Assembly: GCA_002293615.1 (NCBI GenBank)
Contig: DBDN01000081.1
Location: 25,744 to 61,699, forward strand
Source of the DNA: Betaproteobacteria bacterium UBA931
GTDB taxonomy: Bacteria; Pseudomonadota; Gammaproteobacteria; Burkholderiales; Casimicrobiaceae
Reading direction: 5' to 3'
DNA length: 35,956 bases
The translations under genes and the position numbers were made by a program. A model generated the notes under the pieces. It was not told the DNA's origin, ran no database searches, and saw nothing but the letters and a program-made list of their open reading frames with translations. Shown here in pieces: positions 15,587 through 24,764 of the stretch (the first letter of the stretch is position 1; the number at the start of each line of letters is the position of its first letter).

Positions 15587-16957
15587 TTACCCCGGTAACT
15601 CAATGCCTTTCAATCGTCGATAAAGCGTCATCGCGTACGAATCGGTCATGCCGCAGATGAAATCGACTACTTTCATCAAGCGCAGGTAAGGGTCTGCGTT
15701 GGGAAGTTTGTTTTTATCGAGAAATTGCTCGGGCAGCAACGTCATCAAAACACGGCTGCGAATAGGCGTGTTTTCTTTCTTCTCGGCGGCAGCGCGCTGC
15801 ATGACTGCGGTAAAGAACAAATCGAGCAAACCGGAGATTACCTCACAGCCGGCAGCTTCGATTTCCATCGCCGAACGAGCGACATAAATGGTGTCGTACG
15901 ATAGTTTTTCGATGATGTTCAGTGTTTCGATCGCTTTTGATTCTTCCAGTAATGCGCAGTCGTATTTGCCGCAAACGATCTCGTTTTCATGCGCAAGAAA
16001 GATTACGCCGACTTCATCAACGAGCCGCCCGATGGCTTTGGCACGCAGGTATTCGATGCGTTCTTTGGGGTCGGCAATCGCTTCGGCGCGCGCGGTGTTA
16101 ACAGAGCCGCCTGCGACTTTCATCAGCAATTCTTCGGCATCGCGGTACGGCACAATACCGATACGGGCGGCGTCTTCGAGATCGACAATGCGGTAGCAGA
16201 TGTCGTCGGCGGCTTCGACAAGAAGCGCTAACGGGTGCCGCCGCCATGCGCCGTCACCGCGATTGATCATGCCGACTTCTTCGGCGGCCTCGCGAAACAG
16301 TGTCGCCTCCGTCTGGAAAAATCCGAATTTTTTCATGGAGCGTCCGTCGAGCGGGGCTTGTATTTGTGAAGCGCACGGATATTTGGAAAACGCCATTAAG
16401 GTGGCAGCGGTCAATTGCAGTCCGCCGCAGTTCGATGGGCTTTGTAATGCTGTAAGCAGGCGAAAGCCTTGCGCGTTACCTTCGTAACGTTCGAAGTCGG
16501 CGCGTTGCGCTCCGGTTAAGCCAAGCCGATCAAGCGCGCCGTCCGGCTGGCGGCACCATTCGCGGATGGTGTCTTCTCCCGCGTGCCCAAACGGTGGGTT
16601 GCCGATATCGTGGGCAAGACAGGCCGCGGCAACCACCGCACCGAAATCGGAAGCATGCAAAACATCATGTAACCGATGGCGATCAACCAATATCCGTCCG
16701 ACACCGGCGCCGAGCGAGCGCCCGACACACGATGCCTCCAGGCTGTGTGTTAAACGGTTACGCACATAATCGCTTTGCGCAAGTGGAAAAACCTGTGTTT
16801 TATCTTTCAGGCGGCGGAATGCCGATGAAAATACGATGCGGTCGTAGTCTTGTTGGAAAACGCTGCGGTCCGGCGCGGTTTTGGCGGATCCGGCCGCGCC
16901 GATTCGACGGGGGGACAGTAAGGCGCGCCAGTTGCGGGATAAATCGGAAGGAGGCAT
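15587..16957 (-). CDS. dgt: Deoxyguanosinetriphosphate triphosphohydrolase (dGTPase family)
   Basis: Hydrolyses dGTP (or dNTPs) to the nucleoside and triphosphate. The HD-domain signature is clear: RLTHSLEASCVGRSLG and CLAHDIGNPPFGHAGED, with the metal-binding His and His-Asp. DYDRIVFSSAFRRLKDKTQV near the N-terminus and NCGGLQLTAATLMAFSKYP are family segments. The ATG at 16957 gives 456 residues. The frame extends to 17167 but overlaps xerC and lacks family similarity there. It diverges from xerC and converges on the NUDIX gene. Confidence 0.93.
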   Translation of the reverse strand: MPPSDLSRNWRALLSPRRIGAAGSAKTAPDRSVFQQDYDRIVFSSAFRRLKDKTQVFPLAQSDYVRNRLTHSLEASCVGRSLGAGVGRILVDRHRLHDVLHASDFGAVVAAACLAHDIGNPPFGHAGEDTIREWCRQPDGALDRLGLTGAQRADFERYEGNAQGFRLLTALQSPSNCGGLQLTAATLMAFSKYPCASQIQAPLDGRSMKKFGFFQTEATLFREAAEEVGMINRGDGAWRRHPLALLVEAADDICYRIVDLEDAARIGIVPYRDAEELLMKVAGGSVNTARAEAIADPKERIEYLRAKAIGRLVDEVGVIFLAHENEIVCGKYDCALLEESKAIETLNIIEKLSYDTIYVARSAMEIEAAGCEVISGLLDLFFTAVMQRAAAEKKENTPIRSRVLMTLLPEQFLDKNKLPNADPYLRLMKVVDFICGMTDSYAMTLYRRLKGIELPG

Positions 16958-17005
16958 GATATTCTCTTGGAAACAATGTGCCGAGTGTACACTTTCCGAT
17001 CCGTC

Positions 17006-17962
17006 ATGAACAAGAATGACAAAACCGCCGCGCCGGAAACCGGTGAACCTGTCAGCGCCGAAAATCGCGCTTGGCTTGACGCGTTTGCGCAATTTCTCGG
17101 CGTTCAGGCGAAAAGAACGCGCGATGCGTATGTGCGCGATACCGAAAAGCTTGCCGTTGCCACACATCCTGCGCCGCTGGCGTCATTGACGCGGGCGCAG
17201 ATTGCCCGCCGGCTTGCGCAGTGGCACGCGCAGGGTTTATCGGGAAGAAGCCTGACGCGGATGCTGTCTTCGTGGCGGGCGTTTTACCGCTTTTTGCTTG
17301 CGCAGGCCAACAGCCCGATACAGGATGATCCGTGTGCGCATTTGAAAGCGCCGCGCAGCGCGCGTCGCTTGCCTTCGGTGTTGACGATCAGTGAGACGCA
17401 GCAGTTATTCAATCATCAAGAGACAGAAGATAATGTAATGAATGTGCGCAATGCCGCACTTTTTGAATTGACGTATTCGTCAGGTTTGCGCGTTTCGGAG
17501 TTGGCCGGGCTGGATATTGCTCATGTTGAGCTGGTTAGGCAAGAGGCACGTGTCCTCGGCAAGGGCGGCAAAGAGCGCATCGTGCCGATCGGCCGTTACG
17601 CAATTGCCGCGCTTGAGCGGTGGCTGCCGGTTCGGGCGACGATTCTTCGCGAACACGCTGCTGAAAAGGAGCAGGCGTTGTTTGTCAATCAGCGTGGGCG
17701 GCGTCTTTCGGCGCGTAGCGTGCAGGATTTTTTACGACGGTTATCCGTAGAAAAAGGGTTGGTGAAAAACGTGCATCCGCACATGCTGCGCCATTCGTTT
17801 GCGTCGCATTTTTTAGAATCGTCGGGCGATTTGCGGGCGGTCCAGGAATTGCTCGGACACGCGTCGATTGCCAGCACGCAGGTGTACACTCATCTTGATT
17901 ATCAGGCGTTGGCCAAAGTATACGATGCGGCGCACCCACGTGCCCGCAAAGGAAAAGGATAA
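17006..17962 (+). CDS. xerC: Tyrosine recombinase XerC
   Basis: Resolves chromosome dimers at dif with XerD. The 318-residue protein has the N-terminal SAM-like DNA-binding domain (WLDAFAQFLGVQAKRTRDAY) and the catalytic core: Arg in SGLRVSELAGL, Lys in LGKGGKERIVPIG, the HxxR of HPHMLRHSFASHFLESSG, then LGHASIASTQVYTHLD with the final His and nucleophilic Tyr. The DLRAVQELLGHASI stretch and the YDAAHPRA tail are XerC- rather than XerD-like. The ATG at 17006 lacks a strong Shine-Dalgarno. Alternatives at 16976 (ATG) and 16967 (TTG) would lengthen the N-terminus. Confidence 0.93.
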   Translation: MNKNDKTAAPETGEPVSAENRAWLDAFAQFLGVQAKRTRDAYVRDTEKLAVATHPAPLASLTRAQIARRLAQWHAQGLSGRSLTRMLSSWRAFYRFLLAQANSPIQDDPCAHLKAPRSARRLPSVLTISETQQLFNHQETEDNVMNVRNAALFELTYSSGLRVSELAGLDIAHVELVRQEARVLGKGGKERIVPIGRYAIAALERWLPVRATILREHAAEKEQALFVNQRGRRLSARSVQDFLRRLSVEKGLVKNVHPHMLRHSFASHFLESSGDLRAVQELLGHASIASTQVYTHLDYQALAKVYDAAHPRARKGKG

Positions 17963-17966
17963 AAAT

Positions 17967-18827
17967 ATGCGTTGGAAAGATCGGCAGGGAAGTCAGAATG
18001 TTGAGGATCGCCGCGGGCAGTCTTCCGGTTTCGGCGGCGGGCTTTTGCTGCGCGGCAAAATGGGAATCGTTGTTTTGCTCGTGGTTATTGTCGCGGGTTA
18101 TTACGGCATCGATTTGACGCCATTGCTGTCGGATCAGGCGCTGGTCACCGGCGGCAGCAGTGGGCAGCCCTATACGCCGACACCTCAGGAAGAAGAGATG
18201 GCACGTTTTACTTCGGTGGCGCTGGGGTTAACCGAAGAGACTTGGAGCGGCATCTTCCAAAAAGAGGGGAAAGCATACACCGCACCGAAGCTGGTGCTTT
18301 ATAACGGTACGACACAAACCACATGCGGTTATGGGCAATCGGCAATGGGGCCTTTTTATTGCCCGGCGGACCAAACGGTTTATATCGATTTGTCTTTTTA
18401 TCAGGATATGAAGGCGAAACTCGGCGGTGGCGGCGATTTTGCGCAAGGGTACGTAATCGCGCATGAAGTCGGGCACCATATTCAGCATTTGCTGGGCGTC
18501 GATGAGAACGTACGCCGGTTGCAGGTGAGGGCTTCGCAGAAGGAGGCCAATCAACTATCGGTAAAGATGGAGTTGCAGGCGGATTGCTTTGCCGGCATAT
18601 GGGGGCATGCGATGCAAAAGGAAGGCATTCTTGATCCGGGCGATGTGGAGGCGGCGTTGCGTACGGCGGAGGCGATTGGCGACGACCGCCTGCAAAAGCA
18701 AAGTACGGGGCAAGTTGTGCCCGACAGTTTCACGCATGGCAGCTCGGAGCAACGTTATCATTGGTTCAAACGGGGTTTTGACTTGGGTGACCCTACCGTA
18801 TGTGATACTTTTTCGAGTAATACTTGA
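17967..18827 (+). CDS. Neutral zinc metallopeptidase, YpfJ family
   Basis: A 286-residue protein with a short N-terminal cytoplasmic part, one membrane helix (MGIVVLLVVIVAGYYGI, residues about 32-48), and an extracytoplasmic zinc-peptidase-like domain. The zinc site is HEVGHHIQH, with the third ligand expected from ELQADCFAGIWGHAM. YCPADQTVYIDLSFYQDM and the HGSSEQRYHWFKRGFDLGD tail are family features (KPN_02809/YpfJ). Substrate is unknown. AAAGGA lies before the ATG. It begins 4 nt after the xerC stop, so the two are probably co-transcribed. Confidence 0.9.
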   Translation: MRWKDRQGSQNVEDRRGQSSGFGGGLLLRGKMGIVVLLVVIVAGYYGIDLTPLLSDQALVTGGSSGQPYTPTPQEEEMARFTSVALGLTEETWSGIFQKEGKAYTAPKLVLYNGTTQTTCGYGQSAMGPFYCPADQTVYIDLSFYQDMKAKLGGGGDFAQGYVIAHEVGHHIQHLLGVDENVRRLQVRASQKEANQLSVKMELQADCFAGIWGHAMQKEGILDPGDVEAALRTAEAIGDDRLQKQSTGQVVPDSFTHGSSEQRYHWFKRGFDLGDPTVCDTFSSNT

Positions 18828-18837
18828 TTTGGGTCAA
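18824..18837 (+). promoter_or_regulatory. Candidate FNR/ANR box upstream of the formate dehydrogenase operon
   Basis: TTGAT-TTGG-GTCAA matches the FNR consensus TTGAT-N4-ATCAA at 9 of 10 positions and overlaps the stop of the metallopeptidase gene. A CATATT (18861-18866) lies where the -10 would be if the box were centred at -41.5, giving a start near 18872 and a leader of about 387 nt. Anaerobic control of a respiratory formate dehydrogenase is expected, but a box this far from the gene makes the link only suggestive. Confidence 0.4.
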
Positions 18838-19258
18838 CAATCAGGCTGTACTGAGTCAAGCATATTTTTGCGTGCGCATACATTGTTGTTTTTGTTTTTT
18901 TGCTATCGATTTTTCTGTTTTTCGCCAATCTGGGGACTCGTTAACCCGCTTGATTGATAGTGAATCGCATTTGTTGCACAAATTCTTCGCTTTTGCGCGT
19001 TAATATTCAAAAAAAGTGTATAAATAACTTAGTGTAAGTATGGTTTTCATATGATTTTTCTCTCTTATGTGCACTTTACTTCATATTTTGGTTTTTGTGA
19101 CGCTTGGCTAACATTTGGGCACGAAAGCGGTACACCAATCAATAATCGTTTTGTGGGATTGCCGTTTCGCTTTCAACGATAACGCTCGGAAAGAGGAGAA
19201 TCCGGGTAAGGGAGCCGTCCGAAGATTTGGGTGGCGAGTTAATCAAGGAGAGAAGAGA
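18838..19258 (+). other. Long AT-rich leader region before fdnG
   Basis: No gene is supported. The first part is T- and A-rich (18880-19110), and the last 100 bases are G-rich and end in AAGGAG (19244-19249), the ribosome-binding site of fdnG. I looked for a molybdenum-cofactor riboswitch and could not establish one. Confidence 0.5.
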
Positions 19259-22200
19259 ATGCAAGTCACCAGACGACAGTTCTTCAAGATCTGTTCGGGC
19301 GGCATGGCGGGCACGACGCTGGCAACATTGGGCTTTGCGCCCGGTGCGGCATTGGCGGATGTGCGTGCATATAAGTTATTGCGTGCTCGTGAAACGCGTA
19401 ACACCTGCCCTTATTGTTCGGTTGGTTGCGGTTTGCTGATGTACAGCCGCAGCGATGGCGCCGGAAATGTCAAAGAGAGTATTTTCCATATTGAAGGAGA
19501 TCCGGATCACCCTGTGAGTCGTGGGGCTTTGTGCCCCAAAGGTGCGGGGCTGGTCGATTTTGTTCACAGTCAGGATCGCCTGCGTTATCCGGAAGTACGC
19601 GAAGCGGGCAGCAAAGAGTGGAAACGGATCAGCTGGGAAGAAGCGCTTGACCGTATCGCGCGGCATATTAAAAATGACCGCGATGCCAATTTTGTCGAGA
19701 GGAACGCCAGCGGCGTGACGGTAAACCGTTACAACACTACGGGATTGTTCGCTTGTACGGCAACCAGCAATGAAGCCGGTTATTTAACGCTTAAGCTCGC
19801 ACGCTCTTTAGGCATGGTCAGCGTTGACCATGTCGCTCGTATTTGACACGCGCCAACGGTAGCAGGTCTTGCTCCTTCATTTGGTCGCGGTGCGATGACC
19901 AACCATTGGGTTGACATCAAAAATGCGAACTTAGTACTGGTGATGGGCGGTAACGCGGCAGAAGCGCACCCGGTGGGCTTCCGCTGGGCGATTGACGCCA
20001 AAATTAATAATAAAGCGAAAATTCTGGTTGTTGACCCTCGTTTTACGCGTTCAGCAGCGGTCGCTGACGAACATGTGCGTTTGCGCCCGGGTACCGATAT
20101 CGCTTTTTTAAGCGGTGTGCTGAATTACCTGATTACCAACGATAAATATCAGAAAGAATATGTCCGCGAATATACCAATGCGTCGTTTATCGTGCGCAGC
20201 GATTTTGATTTTGCGGACGGGATGTTTAGCGGCTGGGATGACGCGAAAAAGCAATACAACCGCTCTTCGTGGAATTATGAATTTGACGAAGACGGCTATG
20301 CGCGTCGCGATCCTACGTTGACGCATCCGCGCTGTGTTTTTAATTTGCTCAAGAAACACGTCAGTCGTTATACGCCGGATGTGGTGTCGAACATTTGCGG
20401 TACGCCGGAGGTGGATTTTCTCAAGGCGTGCGAGATGATCGCCGAAACCGCCGCGCCGGACAAAACCATGACGTCGCTTTATGCGCTTGGCTGGACGGAG
20501 CATACTGTCGGCGCACAAAATATCCGCACGATGGCGATGATCCAGTTGATGCTTGGCAACATAGGTATGCCGGGCGGTGGTATCAATGCGTTGCGTGGAC
20601 ATACCAACGTTCAAGGATTAACCGATGTCGGCGTGATGGCGACGGCGCTGCCGGGCTATCTGGCATTGCCGCATGAGCGGTTTGCCACGCTGGGAGCTTA
20701 CCTTGAGGGTAATACGCCAAAAACGACCGGGCGCGGGCAGGTGAATTACTGGAGCAACTATCCGAAGTTCTTCATCAGCCTGCTGAAATCGTTCTATGGC
20801 AATAAAGCGACGCCGGAAAACGAATATGGCTATCATTGGTTGCCCAAGTGGGACAAGATGTACGACACCATGCAGTTCATGGACATGATGGAGAACAGCG
20901 AAGTAAACGGTTTCATCGTTCAGGGCTACAATGTCGTTGCTTGCATGCCGAATAAAAACAAGTCGATTCGCGCGTTGTCCAATCTGAAATTCCTGGTTGT
21001 GATCGATCCGCTGTCTTGTGAAACAGCCAATTTCTGGCAGAACCACGGCGAATTTAACGATGTCGATCCGGCATCGATTCAAACTGAAGTGTTCAATCTT
21101 CCGTCAAGCTGTTTTGCCGAAGAGGAAGGCTCGATCACCAATTCCGGGCGCTGGGTGCAATGGCACTGGCAGGGCGCGGAACCGCCGGGCGAAGGCAAAA
21201 CCGATTCGGCGGTGATTGCCGAAATCATGATGAAAGTCCGCGAGCTGTATGAGAAAGAAGGCGGCGCGGGGGCAGAATCGTTCCTCAACATGCGTTGGGA
21301 TTATTCGCAGCCCAAACACCCAGCATCCGATGAAATTGCCAAGGAAATTAACGGGCGGGCGCTTGCCGATCTGACCGATGCCAACGGAAATGTGGTCGTC
21401 AAGAAAGGACAATTGTTCAGCAGTTTTGCGCAATTGCGCGATGACGGCTCCACTGAATGCGGCATGTGGATTTACGCAGGCTGCTGGACGGAGGCCGGTA
21501 ATCAGATGGCGCGCCGTGACAATGCGGATCCGTCCGGATTGGGCAATCATCTCGGTTGGTCATGGGCGTGGCCGCTGAACCGCCGGATTTTGTATAACCG
21601 CGCTTCGCTTGATCCGAGCGGCAAGCCGTGGGATCCGAAACGCGAGATCATCAGCTGGCAGGGCAACAAGTGGGGCGGTTTTGACGTGCCCGACTTTACG
21701 GCGGCAGCGCCGGGCAGCGGTGTCAATCCGTTCATTATGCAGCCGGAAGGCGTGGGACGTTTGTTCGCTATCGACAAAATGGCGGAAGGCCCGTTTCCGG
21801 AGCATTACGAACCGATGGAATCGCCGATCGGCACCAATCCGCTGCATCCGGATGTGGTGACCTCACCGACGGTGCGCGTTTTTGCCAACGACAGCAACTT
21901 TGGCACTTCCGATCAGTATCCGTATGTGGCGACCACATATCGCCTGACTGAGCATTTCCATACGCTGACCAAATCGGCGCGATTAAACGCGATTACGCAG
22001 CCGGAAGCGTTTGCGGAAATCAGCGAAACGCTTGCCGAAAAAATCGGCGTTCAATCGGGGGATATAGTGAAAGTCACGTCGATCCGTGGTTACGTAAAAG
22101 TGAAAGCGGCTGTGACCAAGCGGGTAAAAGCGCTGCAAGTGAACGGGCAGACGGTTGAAGTCGTCGGGCTGCCGATTCATTGGGGCTTCAAAGGCGCTGC

Positions 22201-22303
22201 CCGTAAAACCTATTTGACCAACGTCTTGACACCGTCGGTGGGTGATTCCAATACGCAGACCCCGGAGTTCAAAGCGTTTCTGGTCAACATAGAGAAAGCA
22301 TAA
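19259..22303 (+). CDS. fdnG: Formate dehydrogenase (N/O type) alpha subunit, selenocysteine-containing
   Basis: Periplasmic catalytic subunit oxidising formate to CO2 with bis-MGD molybdenum (or tungsten), a 4Fe-4S cluster and selenocysteine. The reading frame contains one TGA at 19844-19846 (codon 196). The protein continues unbroken after it (HAPTVAGLAPSFGRGAMTNH), which matches the active-site context of E. coli FdnG/FdoG, where Sec is also residue 196. A SECIS hairpin follows the TGA. The N-terminus has a Tat signal (TRRQFFKICSGG), then CPYCSVGCGLLMY and GALCPKGA for the cluster. Total length is 1014 residues with Sec. Software reading TGA as stop will split this into two genes. The ATG at 19259 follows AAGGAG. 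The operon continues with the beta and gamma subunits. The fdhE linkage recalls E. coli fdoGHI-fdhE, so fdoG is an equally good name. Confidence 0.97.
19844..19889 (+). promoter_or_regulatory. SECIS element and Sec codon of fdnG
   Basis: The hairpin begins at the TGA. A lower stem pairs CGCGCCAA (19849-19856) with TTGG-T-CGCG (19881-19889). The upper stem has GG, a bulged U (19860), AGCA, the apical loop GGTCT (19865-19869), TGCT and CC. The bulged U and the G-U of the loop are the residues SelB is known to read, and the loop lies 18 nt after the TGA, the same spacing as in E. coli fdhF. It directs SelB with Sec-tRNA to the UGA. Confidence 0.93.
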
Positions 22304-22315
22304 GGAGGAAGAGCT

Positions 22316-23197
22316 ATGACTTTACAATCACAAGATTATCTTGAGCGCTCGGCCACCAATGCTTTGCGGCCGCCGCCACAAGCGCGCGACGCTCAACTTG
22401 AAGTGGCCAAGCTGATCGACGTATCCATCTGTATCGGTTGCAAAGCGTGCCAGGTGGCCTGTTCCGGGTGGAACGACACCCGCGAAGAAGTGGGCTTTAA
22501 CCACGGCAAGCTGGATAACCCTCTCAATCTCACGCCGAAAACCTGGACGGTGATGCGCTATAACGAGATCGAGGAAAACGGTAAACTGCAATGGCTGATC
22601 CGCAAAGACGGCTGTATGCATTGCAGCGAGCCGGGATGTTTGAAAGCGTGTCCATCACCGGGCGCGATTGTCAAGCACGCCAACGGCATTGTCGATTTCG
22701 TTTCGGAGAACTGCATCGGTTGCGGTTATTGTATTGCCGGCTGCCCGTTCGATGTTCCGCGTTTGAATGAGAAAGACAAGCGCGTGTACAAATGTACGTT
22801 GTGCGTTGATCGCGTCAGCGTTGGTCAGGAACCGGCTTGTGTCAAAACCTGCCCGACCGGCGCGATTCGTTTCGGTACCAAAGAGGATATGAAGAAACTG
22901 GCTGAAGATCGTGTGGAAGAACTGAAATCACGCGGCTTTCAAAATGCCGGCTTGTATGATCCGGAAGGTGTTGGCGGCACGCACGTCATGTATGTGCTGC
23001 ACCACGCGGACCGCCCGGAGCTGTACAGCGGTTTGCCGAAAGATCCGAAAATCAGCCCGCTGGTCGGTTTCTGGAAAGGCATCTTCAAGCCATTGGTGGC
23101 CGCCGGTTTTGCCGCTACGTTTGCGGCGGCTGCGCTGCATTATATGGCCGTAGGCCCTGTAAAGCCTGAGGATCATGAAGAGGAGGAAAAAGCATGA
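22316..23197 (+). CDS. fdnH: Formate dehydrogenase beta (iron-sulfur) subunit
   Basis: Carries electrons from the alpha subunit to the membrane cytochrome b through four 4Fe-4S clusters. Four Cys groups are visible: CIGCKACQVAC, CMHCSEPGCLKAC, CIGCGYCIAGC and CTLCVDRVSVGQEPACVKTC. A single C-terminal membrane helix (LVAAGFAATFAAAALHYMAV, residues about 260-280) anchors it from the periplasm. It is 293 residues, against 294 in E. coli FdnH. The ATG has a strong AAGGAGG ahead of it and lies 12 nt after the fdnG stop. It overlaps fdnI by 4 nt. Confidence 0.96.
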   Translation: MTLQSQDYLERSATNALRPPPQARDAQLEVAKLIDVSICIGCKACQVACSGWNDTREEVGFNHGKLDNPLNLTPKTWTVMRYNEIEENGKLQWLIRKDGCMHCSEPGCLKACPSPGAIVKHANGIVDFVSENCIGCGYCIAGCPFDVPRLNEKDKRVYKCTLCVDRVSVGQEPACVKTCPTGAIRFGTKEDMKKLAEDRVEELKSRGFQNAGLYDPEGVGGTHVMYVLHHADRPELYSGLPKDPKISPLVGFWKGIFKPLVAAGFAATFAAAALHYMAVGPVKPEDHEEEEKA

Positions 23198-23826
23198 GTA
23201 CCAAAGAACAAGTTGTCACACGTCACTCGTTCCCGGTGCGCGTCGCTCATTGGCTGGTTGTGTTGAGCTTTCTGTTGCTGGCGATTTCCGGACTGGGCCT
23301 TTTCTTCCCATCATTGAACTGGATGACTTCGGTACTGGGTTCGCCCCAGCTTGCTCAGTTTTTGCATCCGGTTTTTGGGGTCGTGATGGTTTTGGGCATG
23401 GTGATTCTGTTTTTCGGCAATGTCGCCCACGCGTTCCCTGAAAAAGGCGACGGCCAGTGGATGATGCATATGGTGGACGTGCTCAAAGGACACGAACACG
23501 AGGTTGCCGAAGTCGGGCAATATAACGCCGGGCAGAAAATGCTGTTCTGGACGATTATCGGTTTGCTGGCAATATTGCTGGTTACCGGCATCATTGTCTG
23601 GCAGCCGTACTTTGCGCCGTTTTTTGCGGTATCGATCGTACGCTTGTGCCTGTTTTTGCATTCACTTTGCGCGGTGCTGCTGATCATGGCTATTTTCATG
23701 CATGCGTATATGGGCTTCTGGTATAAAGGCACATTGCGCGGCATGGTGTATGGCACGGTCACCCGCTCTTGGGCGAAGCTGCACCACCCGCGTTGGCTGC
23801 GGCAACTGGAGGGAAAGAAGAAGTAA
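23194..23826 (+). CDS. fdnI: Formate dehydrogenase gamma subunit (cytochrome b556)
   Basis: Membrane anchor and quinone-reducing subunit. The 210-residue chain has four hydrophobic helices. Likely haem-ligand His residues are in HSFPVRVAHWLVVLSF, FLHPVFGVVMVLG and FLHSLCAVLLIMAIFMHAYM. The length matches the family (about 211-217). Its start overlaps the fdnH stop (ATGA), and its TAA overlaps the fdhE ATG by one base, so coupling along the operon is tight. Confidence 0.95.
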   Translation: MSTKEQVVTRHSFPVRVAHWLVVLSFLLLAISGLGLFFPSLNWMTSVLGSPQLAQFLHPVFGVVMVLGMVILFFGNVAHAFPEKGDGQWMMHMVDVLKGHEHEVAEVGQYNAGQKMLFWTIIGLLAILLVTGIIVWQPYFAPFFAVSIVRLCLFLHSLCAVLLIMAIFMHAYMGFWYKGTLRGMVYGTVTRSWAKLHHPRWLRQLEGKKK

Positions 23827-24764
23827 TGGGAAGAGCATTATCATCATCACAAACGATTGATATCGCTTCACTTGCAACAACGGCGGAACCAGTTCCGCCG
23901 TTGTTGCAAGTAGATCTGCGGGCAATGTATCTACACCGCAGCGAACGGCTGCGCACGTTGGCCAAAGATCATCACACGATGGCCGATTATCTTTCGTTTG
24001 TCGCGGATATTGTCGATACGCAATATCGTATTTTTCAGGAGAAACCGCTACCGGCGGCACAGGAACAGTCGTCGCTTGTGGTGGATTGGCATACCGCGCC
24101 GTTGTCGAAGCAAACCGTAAAACGTGACGGTTACTGGCTGGAGGTTTTTGATCAACTGCTCATACAGTTATCGGAAAAACACCCGAATGGCGCTATTGCC
24201 GAAACATTGACGCGTTTACGCAACACGAGTGTTGATGCCAAAGAGAAAATTGCGGATCAACTGCTGACGGGCGATGTTTCCGGAGCCGGAAGCGATGGTG
24301 CGCCGTTTGTTTGGGCGGCGCTATCGCTTTATTGGTCGCAGCTGGTGCGACAGAAACCGCTGATTCCGCACGAAACAGTTGGCGTTGCCCGCGATCTTTG
24401 CCCGATTTGCGGCAATGCTCCGGTGGCGAGCGTTGTCACCATTGGTCCGCCGGAAGGTGTGCGCTATCTGCATTGCGCGTTGTGTGAAAGCGAATGGCGT
24501 TACGTGCGCGCGCAGTGTACGAATTGCGAAAAAAGCGGTAAGCTGCATTATTGGTCGCTGGATGACAAAGACGCGGCGGTCAAAACGGAAAGCTGTGGCG
24601 ATTGCCACAGCCATTTGAAGATTTTATTTCAGAACAAAGACGGACACATTGATCCGGTAGCAGACGATCTCGCCAGTTTGGCGCTCGATGCGCGTATGGA
24701 AGAGGAAGGGTTTGCTCGGAGTGCGGTGAATCCATTTTTGTTTCCTGCGCCTGAGCATGACTGA
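23826..24764 (+). CDS. fdhE: Formate dehydrogenase accessory protein FdhE
   Basis: Rubredoxin-like cytoplasmic protein needed to make active formate dehydrogenase. Four CxxC pairs carry the metal: CPICGNAPVAS, CALCESEW, CTNCEKSG and CGDCHSH (residues about 192-260). The N-terminal helical half (YLHRSERLRTLAKDH, MADYLSFVADIVDTQY) matches the family. Length is 312 residues, near E. coli FdhE (309). The start is the ATG overlapping the fdnI stop. A 40-bp near-perfect hairpin sits within codons 16-29. It overlaps selA by 8 nt. Confidence 0.94.
   Translation: MGRALSSSQTIDIASLATTAEPVPPLLQVDLRAMYLHRSERLRTLAKDHHTMADYLSFVADIVDTQYRIFQEKPLPAAQEQSSLVVDWHTAPLSKQTVKRDGYWLEVFDQLLIQLSEKHPNGAIAETLTRLRNTSVDAKEKIADQLLTGDVSGAGSDGAPFVWAALSLYWSQLVRQKPLIPHETVGVARDLCPICGNAPVASVVTIGPPEGVRYLHCALCESEWRYVRAQCTNCEKSGKLHYWSLDDKDAAVKTESCGDCHSHLKILFQNKDGHIDPVADDLASLALDARMEEEGFARSAVNPFLFPAPEHD
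23871..23910. repeat. 19-bp perfect inverted repeat with a 2-nt loop inside fdhE
   Basis: CTTGCAACAACGGCGGAAC (23871-23889) and its exact reverse complement (23892-23910) flank CA. In RNA this is a very stable stem close to the fdhE start, and in DNA it could extrude as a cruciform. It encodes an ordinary LATTAEPVPPLLQV stretch, so it is not an insertion in a foreign frame. There is no T-run, so it is not an intrinsic terminator. It may act as an mRNA-stability or processing element at the end of fdnGHI, or slow translation of fdhE. Confidence 0.75.

Noticed and set aside
15586..15599. GTTACC-CC-GGTAAC dyad between the NUDIX gene and dgt as a terminator
   Set aside because: The stem is only 6 bp and no T-run follows on either strand. 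It also overlaps the dgt stop.
18838..19258. A molybdenum-cofactor riboswitch in the fdnG leader
   Set aside because: I could not line up the conserved Moco-motif helices by eye; only a generic GC-rich end before the ribosome-binding site is visible.
19844..19846. In-frame TGA in fdnG as a nonsense mutation making a pseudogene
   Set aside because: The protein continues in the same frame with full conservation, the TGA is at the Sec position (residue 196), and a SECIS hairpin and the selA/selB/tRNA-Sec genes are adjacent.
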